Positions 1-9,569 of a stretch of 64,000 bases of DNA are shown here, one piece after another. The stretch covers positions 248,001 through 312,000 of the forward strand of contig CANXME010002106.1 of NCBI GenBank assembly GCA_948144175.1, written 5' to 3'. The notes below the pieces were generated by a model that saw only the letters and a program-made list of their open reading frames with translations, ran no database searches and had not been told where the DNA came from. The position numbers and the translations under genes were made by a program. Each line of letters begins with the position of its first letter. The first letter of the stretch is position 1. This stretch comes from Closterium sp. NIES-65. Its lineage: Eukaryota > Streptophyta > Zygnematophyceae > Desmidiales > Closteriaceae.

Positions 1-14
1 GTCCTAAGAGGGAT

Positions 15-1721
15 GTGCGCCCTCCTAACCGGCTGACCTATCCGAGCTTTGGGAAGCCGAAGGTGGTACGGGCTGGGAGTGTGGCTGAGCAGTGTGATGA
101 GGAGGAGATAGCGCACTGCTACTGGGCAGCCGTCCCTGAGCCCAAGACGCTTACCGAGGCCTTGAGTGGGCCCGATGCTGAGAAGTGGAAGCAGAGTGTG
201 AAGGAGGAGTACGACTCACTGCTGGAGAATGAGACGTGGGAGCTGTGTGAGCTGCCTCCTGGGAAGAAGGCAATCTCTTCGAAGCTGATCTTCAGGCACA
301 AGTACGGACTTGATGGGGAGCTGACGCGCTACAAGTCAAGGCTTGTCGCTAAGGGATTCCAGCAGACAAAGGGGAAGGACTTCGATGAGCTCTATGCTCC
401 TGTGGGGAAAGGCACAACACTGAGAGTGTCTTTGGCGATGGCCGCATACCGTGGATGGCGGGTAAAGCAGCTGGACATAATCACTGCCTTCCTCAATGGA
501 TTTATTCTGGAGAAGCTGTACATGTTGCAGCCTGAGGGGTTGGATGATGGGAGCGGCAGGGTGTGCAGGCTGAAGAAGGCCATCTATGGCCTGAAGCAGG
601 CTCCTCGTGTATGGTACCACAAACTGGAGGAGACACTGCTGGCTGGGGGGTTCAAGAAGAGTGAGTGTGATCACAGCTTGTTCCTGCTGCAAGAGAAGGA
701 GCAGTTTCTCAAGCTCCTGGTGTATGTGGACGACATCCTACTCTTCTCCGAGTCGTCTGCAATGATTGAGCGTGTGGAGGACATGCTGGAGATGCAATTC
801 AAGTGCTCGAAGATGGGAGATGTGAAGTACTACCTTGGGATGCATGTGGAGAGGGACCTTGACAAGGGAGTGTTGAGGTTGCACCAGAGGAAGTACTATG
901 AGGGGCTGGCCGAGAAGTACGGGCTGCAAGATGGAGGGAAGCCAGCCACCCCACTGCCTTCGGGGTTCACTGTGGAGCCCTGTGCTGATGAGGAGGTGGT
1001 GGGAGAGAGTGAGAGGAAGCAGTTCCACTCGATGGTCGGGGCGTTGAACTATGCGGCTAACCACACGCGGCCGAACATTGCGTTTGCTACATCCAGGCTT
1101 GCAAGTGTGGTTTCACGCCCCAGTCATGAGCAGCTCGAAGCGGCCAAGAGGTTGGTCCGCTATGTGAGTGCAACGACATCAGTGGGATTGGAGTACAGTG
1201 CCGTGCGACAGAGGTTGCAGAGGGGTGCAGCTGACTTGAGCAAGGGGGAGATGCGCCTAACGTGCTACACCGACGCTAGCTTCAACTCTGTGAAGTCGGA
1301 TGGCACCAGCATTGGAGGCTATGTGTGCCTCTTTGACGGTGGTGCAGTGAGCTGGCGCAGCAAGAAGCAGAACGAGGTGGGGCTGTCCTCGTGTGAGACA
1401 GAGTACATGGCCCTTCATCATGGGGCAAAGGAGGTGGTGTGGCTGAGGCGTTTGTTGGAGGAGATCGGAGTGTGCCAGAAGGAGCCGACTGTGATTTTCT
1501 GTGACAACGAGTCAACGGTGAAGCTGGCCAAGAATGCTTGTCTTCATGGGCTGACCAAGCACATCAGGCCTAAATGGCATTGGACAAGGAGGCTCCTGGA
1601 CAAGGAGGTTCGACTGGAACTTGTGAAAACCCAGCAGCAGGCGGCTGACATTCTCACCAAGCGCCTGGCAGAACCTGAGCATTGGAAGGGCATGAAACTT
1701 GCTGGGATGAGTGTGCATTGA
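15..1721 (+). CDS. Copia pol, reverse transcriptase and RNase H part (element A)
   Basis: Open reading of about 568 residues covering the C-terminal half of a copia polyprotein. The RT_copia-type reverse transcriptase is recognised by WELCELPPGKKAI, the RLVAKGFQQ segment, the LDIITAFLNG block, the YGLKQAPR core and the catalytic YVDD at about 723-734. RNase H follows from about 1260 with the TDASF, SSCETEYMA and FCDNEST blocks, and the protein ends with the usual ADILTK tail shortly before the stop at 1721. The real start of pol is upstream of the window; the first Met used here is only the first in frame. It differs clearly from copia B, C, D and I, so it is another copia lineage. Function is reverse transcription of the element RNA. 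Confidence 0.85.
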   Translation: MRPPNRLTYPSFGKPKVVRAGSVAEQCDEEEIAHCYWAAVPEPKTLTEALSGPDAEKWKQSVKEEYDSLLENETWELCELPPGKKAISSKLIFRHKYGLDGELTRYKSRLVAKGFQQTKGKDFDELYAPVGKGTTLRVSLAMAAYRGWRVKQLDIITAFLNGFILEKLYMLQPEGLDDGSGRVCRLKKAIYGLKQAPRVWYHKLEETLLAGGFKKSECDHSLFLLQEKEQFLKLLVYVDDILLFSESSAMIERVEDMLEMQFKCSKMGDVKYYLGMHVERDLDKGVLRLHQRKYYEGLAEKYGLQDGGKPATPLPSGFTVEPCADEEVVGESERKQFHSMVGALNYAANHTRPNIAFATSRLASVVSRPSHEQLEAAKRLVRYVSATTSVGLEYSAVRQRLQRGAADLSKGEMRLTCYTDASFNSVKSDGTSIGGYVCLFDGGAVSWRSKKQNEVGLSSCETEYMALHHGAKEVVWLRRLLEEIGVCQKEPTVIFCDNESTVKLAKNACLHGLTKHIRPKWHWTRRLLDKEVRLELVKTQQQAADILTKRLAEPEHWKGMKLAGMSVH

Positions 1722-1778
1722 GGATGCATTCATGAGCTGAGGCATGTGGGATGATGGTTGGCAGCCAGAGGGGGAGTT

Positions 1779-2651
1779 TGTTGTGATGCAACCATATGCA
1801 TTCACGTCTGTCTGCCTCCATCAAGTGTTCGTGTGTTGCATGCCTGGTGTGAGCGTGTGCAAGAATTTGTGTTTTGCGCGGTTTGGATTTCCTGAGTGTG
1901 TGTGGATGATATTTGGCTTGGGCAGATATCTGGAGTGACAGCTCTACTCAAGAGCTTTCCGACGAGCCAAGAATCGTCGCGATCGGAGCAATATCAAGAA
2001 AGTTACGAGCGTTGGAGTTCGTATGCTTTCTGTACTTCGGTTGTGGCGACTATGGGAAGTTGTGGGGTTGACTCAATATGGGGTACAGACTTTTGGGGGT
2101 TGGGAATTCGAACCCATCACTGTAGAATGCTGCCATGTGGTTGGGTGAAGCCAAACCAGGTTGGCAAGTGTGGCCAAGTGGGTTGAGGTGGATGGCATGA
2201 GTTGGGAAAGTGACAAATGTGAAAGTGGGGTTGCCTATGGGGAAGGAAATTGTGTGGCATGGGGTTTCCTTAGGTTGGGGACTCCTTGGGACCTTCCCTC
2301 TTGTCCTCCTCTTCCCTCTCACCTGGTTTAGTGCCACTCCAACTCTCTTGTGTGTAACTTAGTGGAACTTGTGAGAGCCATTGTGATTGAGTTAAGCATG
2401 TGGCAGCATACCCCCTAGTGCGCCGAAAATCGTAACTCGAGATTTACTCCACTATTTGATACGGTTAAAATTGGGAAAGATAGCGCTGGTTACAAGCTAC
2501 AACATACTTGAGTTCGAGACAATTCCAACGGTGCAATTTTAGCCGACGACGTTTCTTGTGAAGTCGCGGTTTCTGTCCAGAAATTGAGACCGACGATTTT
2601 TGTGTTATTTCGGCACCTAATCTTCATAGACTCCGTCCTTACTATCTAACA
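1779..2651 (+). repeat. 3' LTR of copia A
   Basis: Starts TGTTGTGATG directly after a purine tract (GCCAGAGGGGGA region, 1764-1775) and ends ATCTAACA, giving TG...CA ends and a length of 873 bp. Ends were set by comparing with the reverse-oriented relative at 6572-7415, which aligns over its whole length. The partner 5' LTR is outside the window. Confidence 0.75.
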
Positions 2652-4057
2652 AGCCAGCGTAACTCCTGTGCAGCCATGGCCCCTGCGTAGATCTCAGCCT
2701 CACAGCTGGAGCCGAGAACAGAAGACGAGCGGGTAGACCGCCACGAAACAGAGCCGGAACCAAGGCTGAAGGTGTAATCCTGTGACGACCGCTGCGTAGC
2801 CTGGTCGTCAGCCCAAGAAGCGTCCGCGTGACCAGTGAGGACCACTGAACTCCGCCCTCCAAGGACTAGCCCCATACCCGACGTACTGCACAAGTAGCGC
2901 AATACCCTCTTAGCTGCATCCATGTGGTCTGGTCGGTGTCTCCTAGGAACAACATAGCGTGCCAGGATGCTAAGAGGGTATGCCAGGTCAGGTCGAGTGC
3001 AGGTCATCAGGTACATGAGGCAGCCAACAAGCTTTGGGTATGAGCCACTTGGCTCTACGGACCCATCCGAAGGCAGAGCTGAGAGCAAGTGGCAAGTAGA
3101 CAAAGGAGTGGACTGAGGCGAGGAGTACGTGAAGCCGAAGCGCTGAAGGACCTGCTGCACCATGTGGGACTGAGTCAGGGTAATGGTGCGGCGTGCTCTG
3201 TCCCGGGTGATCTGCAAGCCAAGATAGCTGCGCAATTCACCCAGGTAAGTGCACGTGTGTCTCTTCTGCAGCTCGGACTTCACGTGGGCGAGTCCTGCAG
3301 TATCAGCAGTGGCAAAGACCAAGTCGTCGATGTACACGAGGATGTAGAACGGCTGCAAGGAAGTGTCGGTGCGCAGAAACAGCGACGGGTCGGCAGTAGA
3401 AGGAGCAAACCCAAGGGCCGCAAGTGTAGTCCTTAGTGTGTCGTGCCACTCACAGGGCTCCTGGTGGAGACCGTAGAATGGCCGCCGGAGGCTCCACTGG
3501 GTGCCAAGAGGAAAAGACCCAGTGAAGCCAGGTGGGCGGCGCAGCCAGATCTCATCGTGCAGGCTGCCCTGCAGGAAAGCAGTGCTGAAGTCGAGAGAGT
3601 GAAGCTCGTAGTCGCGCTGAGCGGCTATGTGCAGCAACACCCAAAGAGTAGTCATCTTCGGGGTGGGAGAGATGGTCTGAAAGCAGTCAACTCCCTGCCG
3701 TTGACTGAAGCCCCTAGCCACGTAGCGCGCCTTGAAGACATGCGGAGAACCCGGCGGCCGCTTCACCCGGAAGATCCACATGCCACTGACGATGTTCGCC
3801 CCAGGAGGGGGAATCTCGTCAGGTGCCTGTCGACTTCCAGGAAGCCATCTCTGCGTCCAGGAAGCCATCTCTGCGTCCATGGCTATCTGCCATTTAGAAG
3901 AGTAGGGACCCTCTATCGCCTCTGCGTAAGAACGCGGAGTCGGGATGTCAGGTGCATCCGGGTCTCCCTCACGGGCAAGCCGCATGGCCACAAGATGGGG
4001 TAAAGCAGCAGCAAAACAGTGGAACTCCTCCTGCCTGTCCTCAAGGACGTCCGTGCC
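2652..4057 (-). mobile_element. Copia fragment B (integrase-RT spacer end, RT, RNase H)
   Basis: Minus-strand copia pol fragment of the same lineage as elements C, D and I. It runs from the GTDVLEDRQEEF block (right end, about 4050) through the AMDAEMASW, RYVARGFSQRQGVD and YIDD (about 3330) reverse transcriptase blocks to the RNase H segment around ADASWADDQATQRSSQ (about 2800). It stops inside RNase H where copia A begins and has no LTR here. Its upstream end also stops abruptly against GC-rich host-like sequence at about 4057. Truncated at both ends in this window; part of it may continue left of copia A. Confidence 0.8.
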
Positions 4058-4165
4058 AAGGCGTGGGTGTCGGGGCAGGTGGAGGTGTGGCTGGGGGAGG
4101 AGGGGGAGGAGGAGGAGCGAGGGCGGAAGGGGTCGTGGTAGGGGGAGGGGGAGCAGGCACAGGCA

Positions 4166-6164
4166 TGCGGCAGCAGCAGCAGGGGCAGGTGGTATCGGCG
4201 ATGGAACCCCCGAAGCTGAGTGGCAGGGCAGCACGGCACGAGAGGCAGAAGCAGCTGATGGTGAAGGAGGCTGCCGCCCGCGCTGCCAAGCAGAAGGAGG
4301 AAGAGGCTGCAGCAGCAGGGAAGGCGGCGGCGGCGGCGGCGGCAGGGGACACGCAAGGAGAGGGAGCAGGCGGGCAGAAGGAGGAGGGGGGCCAAGAGCA
4401 GCGCACGGTGGAAGGGGCAGGGCAGCAGCAGCAGCAGGGAGGAGTGGCGGCAGGTATGGGCGCGGCAAGAGGGGCAGGCGCTGGGGGGGGGGGGTGGCGG
4501 AGATGACAGGGGTGGGGGTGAGCAGGGGCGAGTGGTGACTCAGCAAGGAGAGGGAGGACGTGAGGGGAGGGGAGGCGGAGGGATGGGAGGAGAGAAGACT
4601 GGAAGGAGAGCAGAGGAGAATACTGGTGGGCGCGAGGGGGAGACGAGGGCAGGTAGCGATGGTGCTGTGAGTGCTGGTGGTGGTGGTGGCAGTAATGGTG
4701 CTGGTGATCGCTCCGCTGGTTCCGATGCAGATACTGCCACTACCGCTGATGGTTTGGAGAGAGGGCAGGGCGCGGGAGAGGGGCGAGCGGGAGGTGGGGA
4801 TGCTGGAGGGGCGGAGCAAGAGGGAGGAGAGGCGAGGCGGGTCAGCGGAGGAGAGGGGGGTGATGGGGAAGGTGGCGTGGATAGCGAGGGGGGGAGAGCT
4901 CAGGGGGCGGCTGGGGAAGGAGATGGAGGAGGGGAGGGGGGAGGGGCTGGAGCAGGTGGAGGGGGGGGGAAAGCAGCGTCTGGAGGTGAGGAAGGAGAGG
5001 GTGGAGGGGAATCAGAGGGGGGAGGGGAAGGAGGGGGAGCAGGGGGAGAAGGGGGCGCAAGGGGGGGAGGGGGCGCAGGGGGGGTGGTGCCGATAGAGTG
5101 GGCGAAGCCGGAGGAGATGGACAGCGAGCGGGCGGACCTGGTGTCGATGCTCAAGGCGCGCAGGGACGAGGCGGGCGAGCGCGGCAGCGAGGACAGCGGC
5201 GTTAAGAGTGGTGGTGGCGGTGAGGCGGTGAAGCACCGGCGGAAGAGGAAGAAGCACAAGGGTGGGGAGGGGCGTGGTGCGGTGGGAGGCGGTGGGAAGG
5301 GAGAGGGGGAGATGAGTGAGGAGGAGAGGGCGATGGCTGAGGCAAGGATGGCTGTGAGTAGAGAGAGAGGTGAGGATGAGGAGGAGGAAGAGGAGGAGGA
5401 GGGGGAGGGGGAAGGGGAGGAGGGAGAGGAGGAGGGGGAAGAGGGAGAGGAGGAGGGAGGGGAGGACGAGGAGAAGGGTGGGGGGAAGGGAAAAGGTGAG
5501 GGTGGGGTGAAGAGTGGGGTTGGACGCAAGAGGAGGGTGGCTGGAGGTGAACGTGGGGAGGCGGGGAGTGGAGAGCTGAAGGAGAGGGGAGGGAGGAGAG
5601 GAGGGGAGGGAGAGAGCAAGAGGAGGCTGGGAGAGGAGGGGAGGGGGGCACAGGGGGGAGGGGCACGAGGAGGAGGGGGAAATGGCGGAGGAGGGGTAGG
5701 GGAAGGAGGAGGAGGGGAAGGCTCAGTGGCAAGGCAGGGCAGGAGGAAGCGCATTCCGATGGAGCAGGCGGAGGAGCAGCAGAGCATGGGGGCGGGGGCA
5801 CGCACGGGGCTGCGGCTGAAGAGCATGGGGATCGAGGAGCTGCTGAGCCTGGAGGACGAGGAGGACAACGAGGAGGAGGGCGCAGGGGGAGGGGGCGGAG
5901 GGGGAGCGGGAGGGGGTACAATGGGACGAATGGGCGGGGAAGGGGGTGTAGAGGTGGCTGGGGAGGGGGGTAGGAGCAGTGGTTGGGGGGAAGGGCGAGA
6001 AGGCCAGCAGGGGCAGGGGATAAAGATGGGAGTAGGGGGGCGCGGAGGGGGAGTGGGGGCAGCAGCGAGGGTGGGCAAGGCGGTGTTGGATGACGTGGAG
6101 GGCGAGGAGGCGTGGACGGAGCCACTGCCCACACAGGGGTACATTCCCCAAGGGCCCTTCGCCA
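4166..6164 (+). CDS. Low-complexity N-terminal coding block, probably 5' exon(s) of the GT92-like gene
   Basis: Purine-rich strand with protein-like segments between Gly/Glu/Arg-rich runs. The first is a helical Ala/Lys/Glu stretch around KLSGRAARHERQKQLMVKEA (about 4215-4275). Next come a basic KHRRKRKKHKGG patch (about 5230-5265, NLS-like), a long acidic run at about 5370-5480, the segment MGIEELLSLEDEEDNEEE (about 5826-5880), and PLPTQGYIPQGPFA just before a GTGAGT donor at 6165. The reading frame before about 4500 differs from that after 4532, and a run of a dozen G near 4485 lies between them, so an indel or a small intron is possible. No secretion signal or membrane segment is visible. 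Whether it belongs to the same transcript as the downstream exons is inference. The copia fragment ending at 4057 hides any true start. Confidence 0.4.
4900..5760 (+). repeat. Purine-rich GGA/GAG low-complexity tract
   Basis: Almost uninterrupted G and A on the plus strand, rich in GGAG, GAGG and GGGG words, densest at 5370-5480 where it reads as Glu/Gly. It can be read open in several frames on both strands, so frame openness here is weak evidence of coding. Such mirror-like purine tracts can form triplex or G-quadruplex DNA. Confidence 0.7.
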
Positions 6165-6234
6165 GTGAGTGTTGCGGCTTTGCCCCTGCCCATCTCCTCT
6201 TGCTGTCTCTCGTGTTTCCCGTGCCTTCCGCCAG

Positions 6235-6374
6235 ACATCCTTCCTTCCCTCCCATAACAGCCCCTTTTACCATCTTCCCTTGACCTCCCTCCCCCCAACG
6301 CCTGTGGACCCATTAGACGCGTCGGAGTGGAGGCAGCGTGTGTTGGCAGGCAACTCGGTCTTCACCCGCTTCAG
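6235..6374 (+). CDS. GT92-like gene, exon ending NSVFTRF
   Basis: Reads PVDPLDASEWRQRVLAGNSV then FTRF and ends two bases into a codon at donor AG|GTATAA (6373-6376). The acceptor is uncertain. CCAG at 6231-6234 keeps the frame but adds a Ser/Pro-rich start; CAG at 6258-6260 is an alternative. Joined to the next exon the junction codon is AGT (Ser), giving FTRF-S-GYHVGPRR. The intron that follows carries a solo LTR at 6572-7415. Confidence 0.55.
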
Positions 6375-6571
6375 GTATAAACATAGAAACTATACATCCC
6401 CACTATTTTTCGGGTGCCATTGAGAACCACCCATCCTTAAAGCTCCGCAGAGAGTCTCGTGGCCCCTGCTCCGTGCCCCTTGCTCCCTGCTCCCTGCCCC
6501 CTTGTCCCTGCCCCCTTCCCCTTGCCCCATGCCCCATAACCCATGCCCTGTTCCCCATGCTCCGTTTCTTA

Positions 6572-7415
6572 TGTGTTAGCACCAAGTATTGATTCTGTAG
6601 ATTAGAGGCCCAAAATATCTCAAATCGTTGAACCAAGTTTCTGGACAGAAACGTCAATTTTACAAGAAACGCAGCTGACAAAAAACACACCGTTAGAACT
6701 TTACCCAAATTGACTATGTTGTAGCCCTAGACCGACCATTTTCAATTTGAATCGCATTTAAAGAGAAAATGTTTCTCGAGATATGAGTTTCGACGTACCG
6801 ATGGATGTGCTGTAGGTGAGACTTAACTCAAACTTAATGTTCAACGAAGATCCAGACAAGGAAATGGAGGAGGAATAAACCAGGTGAGAGAACAAAGAGA
6901 GGACAACAGAGAAGGTCCCCGGGGAGTCATCAACCAAGAAACCCCATAACCACACAAAATCTCCTTCCTAAAATAAATCAATTTTCATGCTTGACATTTT
7001 TTCCTGACTCATGCAAGCCACCTCATTCAAATTGGTCACAGTTGTCAACCTGGTTTGGTTTCTCCCATCCACTTGGCAGCAACTACAATGAGGTGTTAAA
7101 TTATCCCAACTAATAATGGTCTATTACCACAAAGAGTAACCTCACATATCCCCATAGTCGACATAACGATAACTTAAAAGCATACGATCTCTGATCGTTC
7201 GTATCTTTGGTTCGCCGGTTGAAACGATCTTTGGTTCGCCGGAAGGTTTTTCGGCAGAGAAGAAATTTCAGATATCTGCTCAGACAATATGAAATTCAAA
7301 CACACTCACAAATTCTAAATCCTGCCAATTAGAACGTATTTCACAAAGGCATTCGACGCATACAAATTGGCAATTCAAGATGAGGGGCAGACAGACTTGA
7401 AGGCATATGATAACA
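6572..7415 (-). repeat. Solo LTR of copia A family inside a host intron
   Basis: Read on the minus strand it starts TGTTATCATATGCC and ends GGTGCTAACACA. It aligns along its length with the 873-bp LTR at 1779-2651: shared segments include the ATATGC-TTCA-GTCTGTCTGCC start, the CTCACCTGGTTTA block and the GTTTCTGTCCAGAAA block. No internal sequence flanks it. The five bases on either side are TCTTA and TCCCA, a weak match that fits an old insertion. It is well diverged from the copia A LTR. It lies wholly inside the intron between 6374 and 7493. Confidence 0.7.
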
Positions 7416-7492
7416 TCCCATACCATTATGTCCCGTTCCATGCCGACACCTCCTACCCCCGGCACTCGTTCCCCCCTCCCCCCAACCTACAG

Positions 7493-7579
7493 TGGTTACC
7501 ACGTTGGCCCGCGCAGGCTAATGGGCGTGGGGGTGGTCCCGTGGGCCATGAAAGGCCGTCTCATTGCCACGCACTGCAG
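7493..7579 (+). CDS. GT92-like gene, exon GYHVGPRRLMGVGVV
   Basis: Acceptor CTACAG (ends 7492) after a pyrimidine tract, donor CAG|GTGAGG at 7580. The 87-bp exon supplies one base of the Ser codon, 28 residues (GYHVGPRRLMGVGVVPWAMK, then GRLIATHC) and two bases of an Arg codon completed by the exon at 8182. The perfect phase match on both sides is the main support. A diverged copy of its last 57 bases lies 183-185 bp downstream. Confidence 0.65.
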
Positions 7580-7707
7580 GTGAGGGGCAGAGAGGGGGGA
7601 GGACGCGCAACACAGGGATAAGGGGAAAAAGCGCACTGGGTAATGGGCTTCAGGGTAGGGGTAGGAGCTTTAGGGAAGAGACAGGTTTGCTGGGAATTCT
7701 CAAAGGT

Positions 7708-7762
7708 GGGCATGGGGGTGGTGTTTGGCCACGAGGAAGCGCCTGGCCGCCACACACTGCAG
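7708..7762 (+). repeat. Diverged duplicate of an exon end with its splice donor
   Basis: The stretch GGGCATGGGGGTGGTGTTTG to ACTGCAG|GTGAGC resembles 7523-7579 (GGGCGTGGGGGTGGTCCCGT to ACTGCAG|GTGAGG), including the exon/intron boundary. It is two bases shorter, so it does not keep the frame of the original. It lies in the intron 7580-8181 and is most simply a decayed tandem duplication. An alternative exon cannot be excluded from sequence alone. Confidence 0.55.
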
Positions 7763-7784
7763 GTGAGCGCTGTGGCACACGGGG

Positions 7785-7912
7785 GGAGGGAGCACAGGGG
7801 GAGGGCGCAAAAGGGGAGGACGTACAGGGTGAGGGCGCACAGAGGAAGGGCTACATACAGCGGGAGGGCGCACATGGGGAGGGCGCGCAAGGGGGGGGGC
7901 ACACAGGGGGCT
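7785..7912 (+). repeat. G-rich short tandem repeat in host intron
   Basis: Irregular repeats of a GGGAGGGCGCAC-like word about 12-24 bp apart, lying just after the duplicated exon end. No coding signal is seen. Confidence 0.6.
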
Positions 7913-8181
7913 CACAAGAACAGGTGCGCTGGTCCCACCACCACCGTCTTTCCCTTCCCCCTCACTCTCTACTCTTCCCTGTCACTGCTGCCACCCCCAA
8001 CACCTGCTTCTCACTGCTCATTTGCCTTGACCCCCTTCTCTCCCTCCACGCCCTTGAAAGTTTGCCCCTTGCCTTCAAAATCCCCTACTCTTTTGATGCC
8101 TATTACCTCCCTTGCACGCCCTCCCCATTTTGCCCCACAACCACTCTTCCCCCTCTCCCCCCCCCCCCTTCCCCCCACTAG

Positions 8182-8470
8182 GGAAGCCCCTCTGGCCTTC
8201 CCCGCAACAACTCCAGGTCTCCCCTTCCCCTTCCACTCGGTGCTGTGCCTGCTCCCATCGGCGCGCAACGCATCGATGCCCGTGCATCTGCTGCGCGAGG
8301 CGGTGGAGTACCATCGCCTGCTGGGCGCCATCGTGGTGGCGTTGTACGACAGCGGCGGGTGGCTCGCCGTGGAGCTGTAGGAGCGCTTCCATGAGGACTT
8401 TGAGCGGAGAGTGGTGCGCCGCACAGACTTCAGTGGTGCCAAGTAGTTCGATCTGGAGAGGAATGGGCAG
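8182..8470 (+). CDS. GT92-like gene, core exon with VEYHRLLG and two in-frame TAGs
   Basis: Acceptor CACTAG (ends 8181), donor CAG|GTGTGC at 8471. The 289-bp exon completes an Arg codon and then adds 96 codons in phase 0. It encodes EAPLAFPATTPGLPFPFHSV, LCLLPSARNASMPVHLLREA, VEYHRLLGAIVVALYDSGGW, and later ERFHEDFERRVVRRTDFSG and FDLERNGQ. The order and spacing match the start of GT92/DUF23 domains, where the VEYHRLLG helix precedes the nucleotide-sugar site. TAG occurs in frame at 8378-8380 and 8444-8446, while flanking codons stay protein-like. This points to a fresh pseudogene by single substitutions, an unrecognised splice pattern, or (least likely) non-standard decoding of TAG. Confidence 0.65.
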
Positions 8471-8733
8471 GTGTGCGCAACAACGCTTGCACGTGTTTTT
8501 GCATGTATACGCATATACACTGTGTGCTTCCCTCTCCATCCTCTCCCTTTCCACCCTTCCCACCTTCACCTGGCGCTGACCATGTATGTCTCTGTGCACC
8601 GCCATGCCTTTGCGGCCCTTCCCCCTTCCACCCCTTTCCCCAGCCACCCTTCCACATCTTTCCCCTGTCACCCCCTTCCACCCCTTTCACCTGCCATCCC
8701 CACCACCCCCCTTCCCGCCTGGCCCCCAACCAG

Positions 8734-9210
8734 GTGCTAGCGATGCACGACTGTGTGCAGCGCCACGCCTTCACAGCCCGCTGGGTCATCCCAGCCGCCA
8801 TCAACGAGTTCCTCTTCGTCGGCCTGCCGCCCGCCTCCATCCCCTCCTTCCTTGATCCCTTCGCCTACCCCACCACCTCCTCCTCCGAAACCGCCCTCTC
8901 AGACCCCCTCGTTGATTCCGCCGCCACCGCCGCTGATGCTGCAGTAACCGCATCTGGAGGCTCGGCGGCCGCGGCCGCCGAAGCTGCGGCGTACGTGCGG
9001 GCGGTGCCGTGGGTGAGCGTGGGCAGCCAGTGGAGGTCGACGCGGCTGTGCGCGCTACCGTTCCGCGTGCCCGAGGGCGAGGCGTTCTCGATGGAGCGCA
9101 TGGTGTTCCGCTGGCCGTACCCCGTCTGCCACGACCGCATCCGCTTCCCCGACCCCCACCTCTGCCCCGGGGAGGCTGGCTTCCGCCGCCTCATCATGGA
9201 TCCACGCAAG
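8734..9210 (+). CDS. GT92-like gene, exon with DCVQRH and NEFLF
   Basis: Acceptor CAACCAG (ends 8733), donor CAAG|GTGCTA at 9211, 159 codons, phase 0 at both ends. It reads VLAMHDCVQRHAFTARWVIP then AAINEFLF, a Ser/Ala-rich insert (about 8870-8995), and then AVPWVSVGSQWRSTRLCALP, VPEGEAFSMERMVFRWPYPV and RFPDPHLCPGEAGFRRLIMD. In GT92 proteins the segment after ARWV normally contains an aspartate-rich D-x-D-E-F motif thought to bind the metal and nucleotide-sugar. Here the first two acidic positions are Ala and Asn, so catalysis may be lost. The Ala/Ser insert is unusual in the family. Confidence 0.65.
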
Positions 9211-9569
9211 GTGCTATGGGGTGGGGGGGAGGTGAGGGAAGGGGGGGGACAGGGGTGGTAGTGAAGTGGTGAATGGTAGGGCAGGGGGTGCAAAAAGTAC
9301 GCATGTAGGTGGAGCGGCATCGGGGGATGTAGGAGAGTAAGCGACCAGAAGGGGTGTGAACAAGGTGTGCTCAAGGATCATAGTTGCTACTCTCACGTCG
9401 TCGGTTCTTTATCAAAACAGGTGATTCAACTTGTTGATTGTACACAACATCAAGGCGCTCCATATTCGATTTATAGCACATCATTAGATGCAGTAACCAG
9501 TTCGCTATCAACGTTTGACGCTGCTCAGCAGAAATGTGTCTGTGCTCTCTCTATCCTTCGTGACATAAC
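9211..9569 (+). other. Host intron, nothing recognised
   Basis: G-rich intron start (9211-9370), then an AT-richer stretch without coding signal. The stretch 9371-9569 resembles no other part of the window that I could find. Confidence 0.5.

Larger units (their letters stand above)
1..2651 (+). mobile_element. Copia LTR retrotransposon A, 3' part, cut by window edge
   Basis: This is the 3' half of a Ty1/copia element: the end of pol, a short untranslated stretch, a purine-rich tract just before 1779, and a 3' LTR. The gag, protease and integrase parts lie beyond the left edge. The element abuts, and probably inserted into, the minus-strand copia fragment that starts at 2652. The five bases after it read AGCCA, but the matching left duplication is outside the window. 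The visible coding part is open throughout, so this copy looks whole as far as can be seen. A diverged solo LTR of the same family lies at 6572-7415. Confidence 0.85.

Noticed and set aside
4900-6273. Long Pro/Ser-rich reading frame on the minus strand opposite the low-complexity host block
   Set aside because: It is the complement of the purine-rich tract; its composition is pure low complexity and it has no domain or splice signals.
7280-7621. Coding block starting upstream of 7493
   Set aside because: The sequence up to 7415 belongs to the solo LTR, and the acceptor at 7492 gives the phase that fits both neighbouring exons.
8182-8470. Genome-wide reassignment of TAG to an amino acid
   Set aside because: Only one host exon is available to judge, and that copy also lacks a key motif; simple decay explains it. 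Kept only as a remote alternative.
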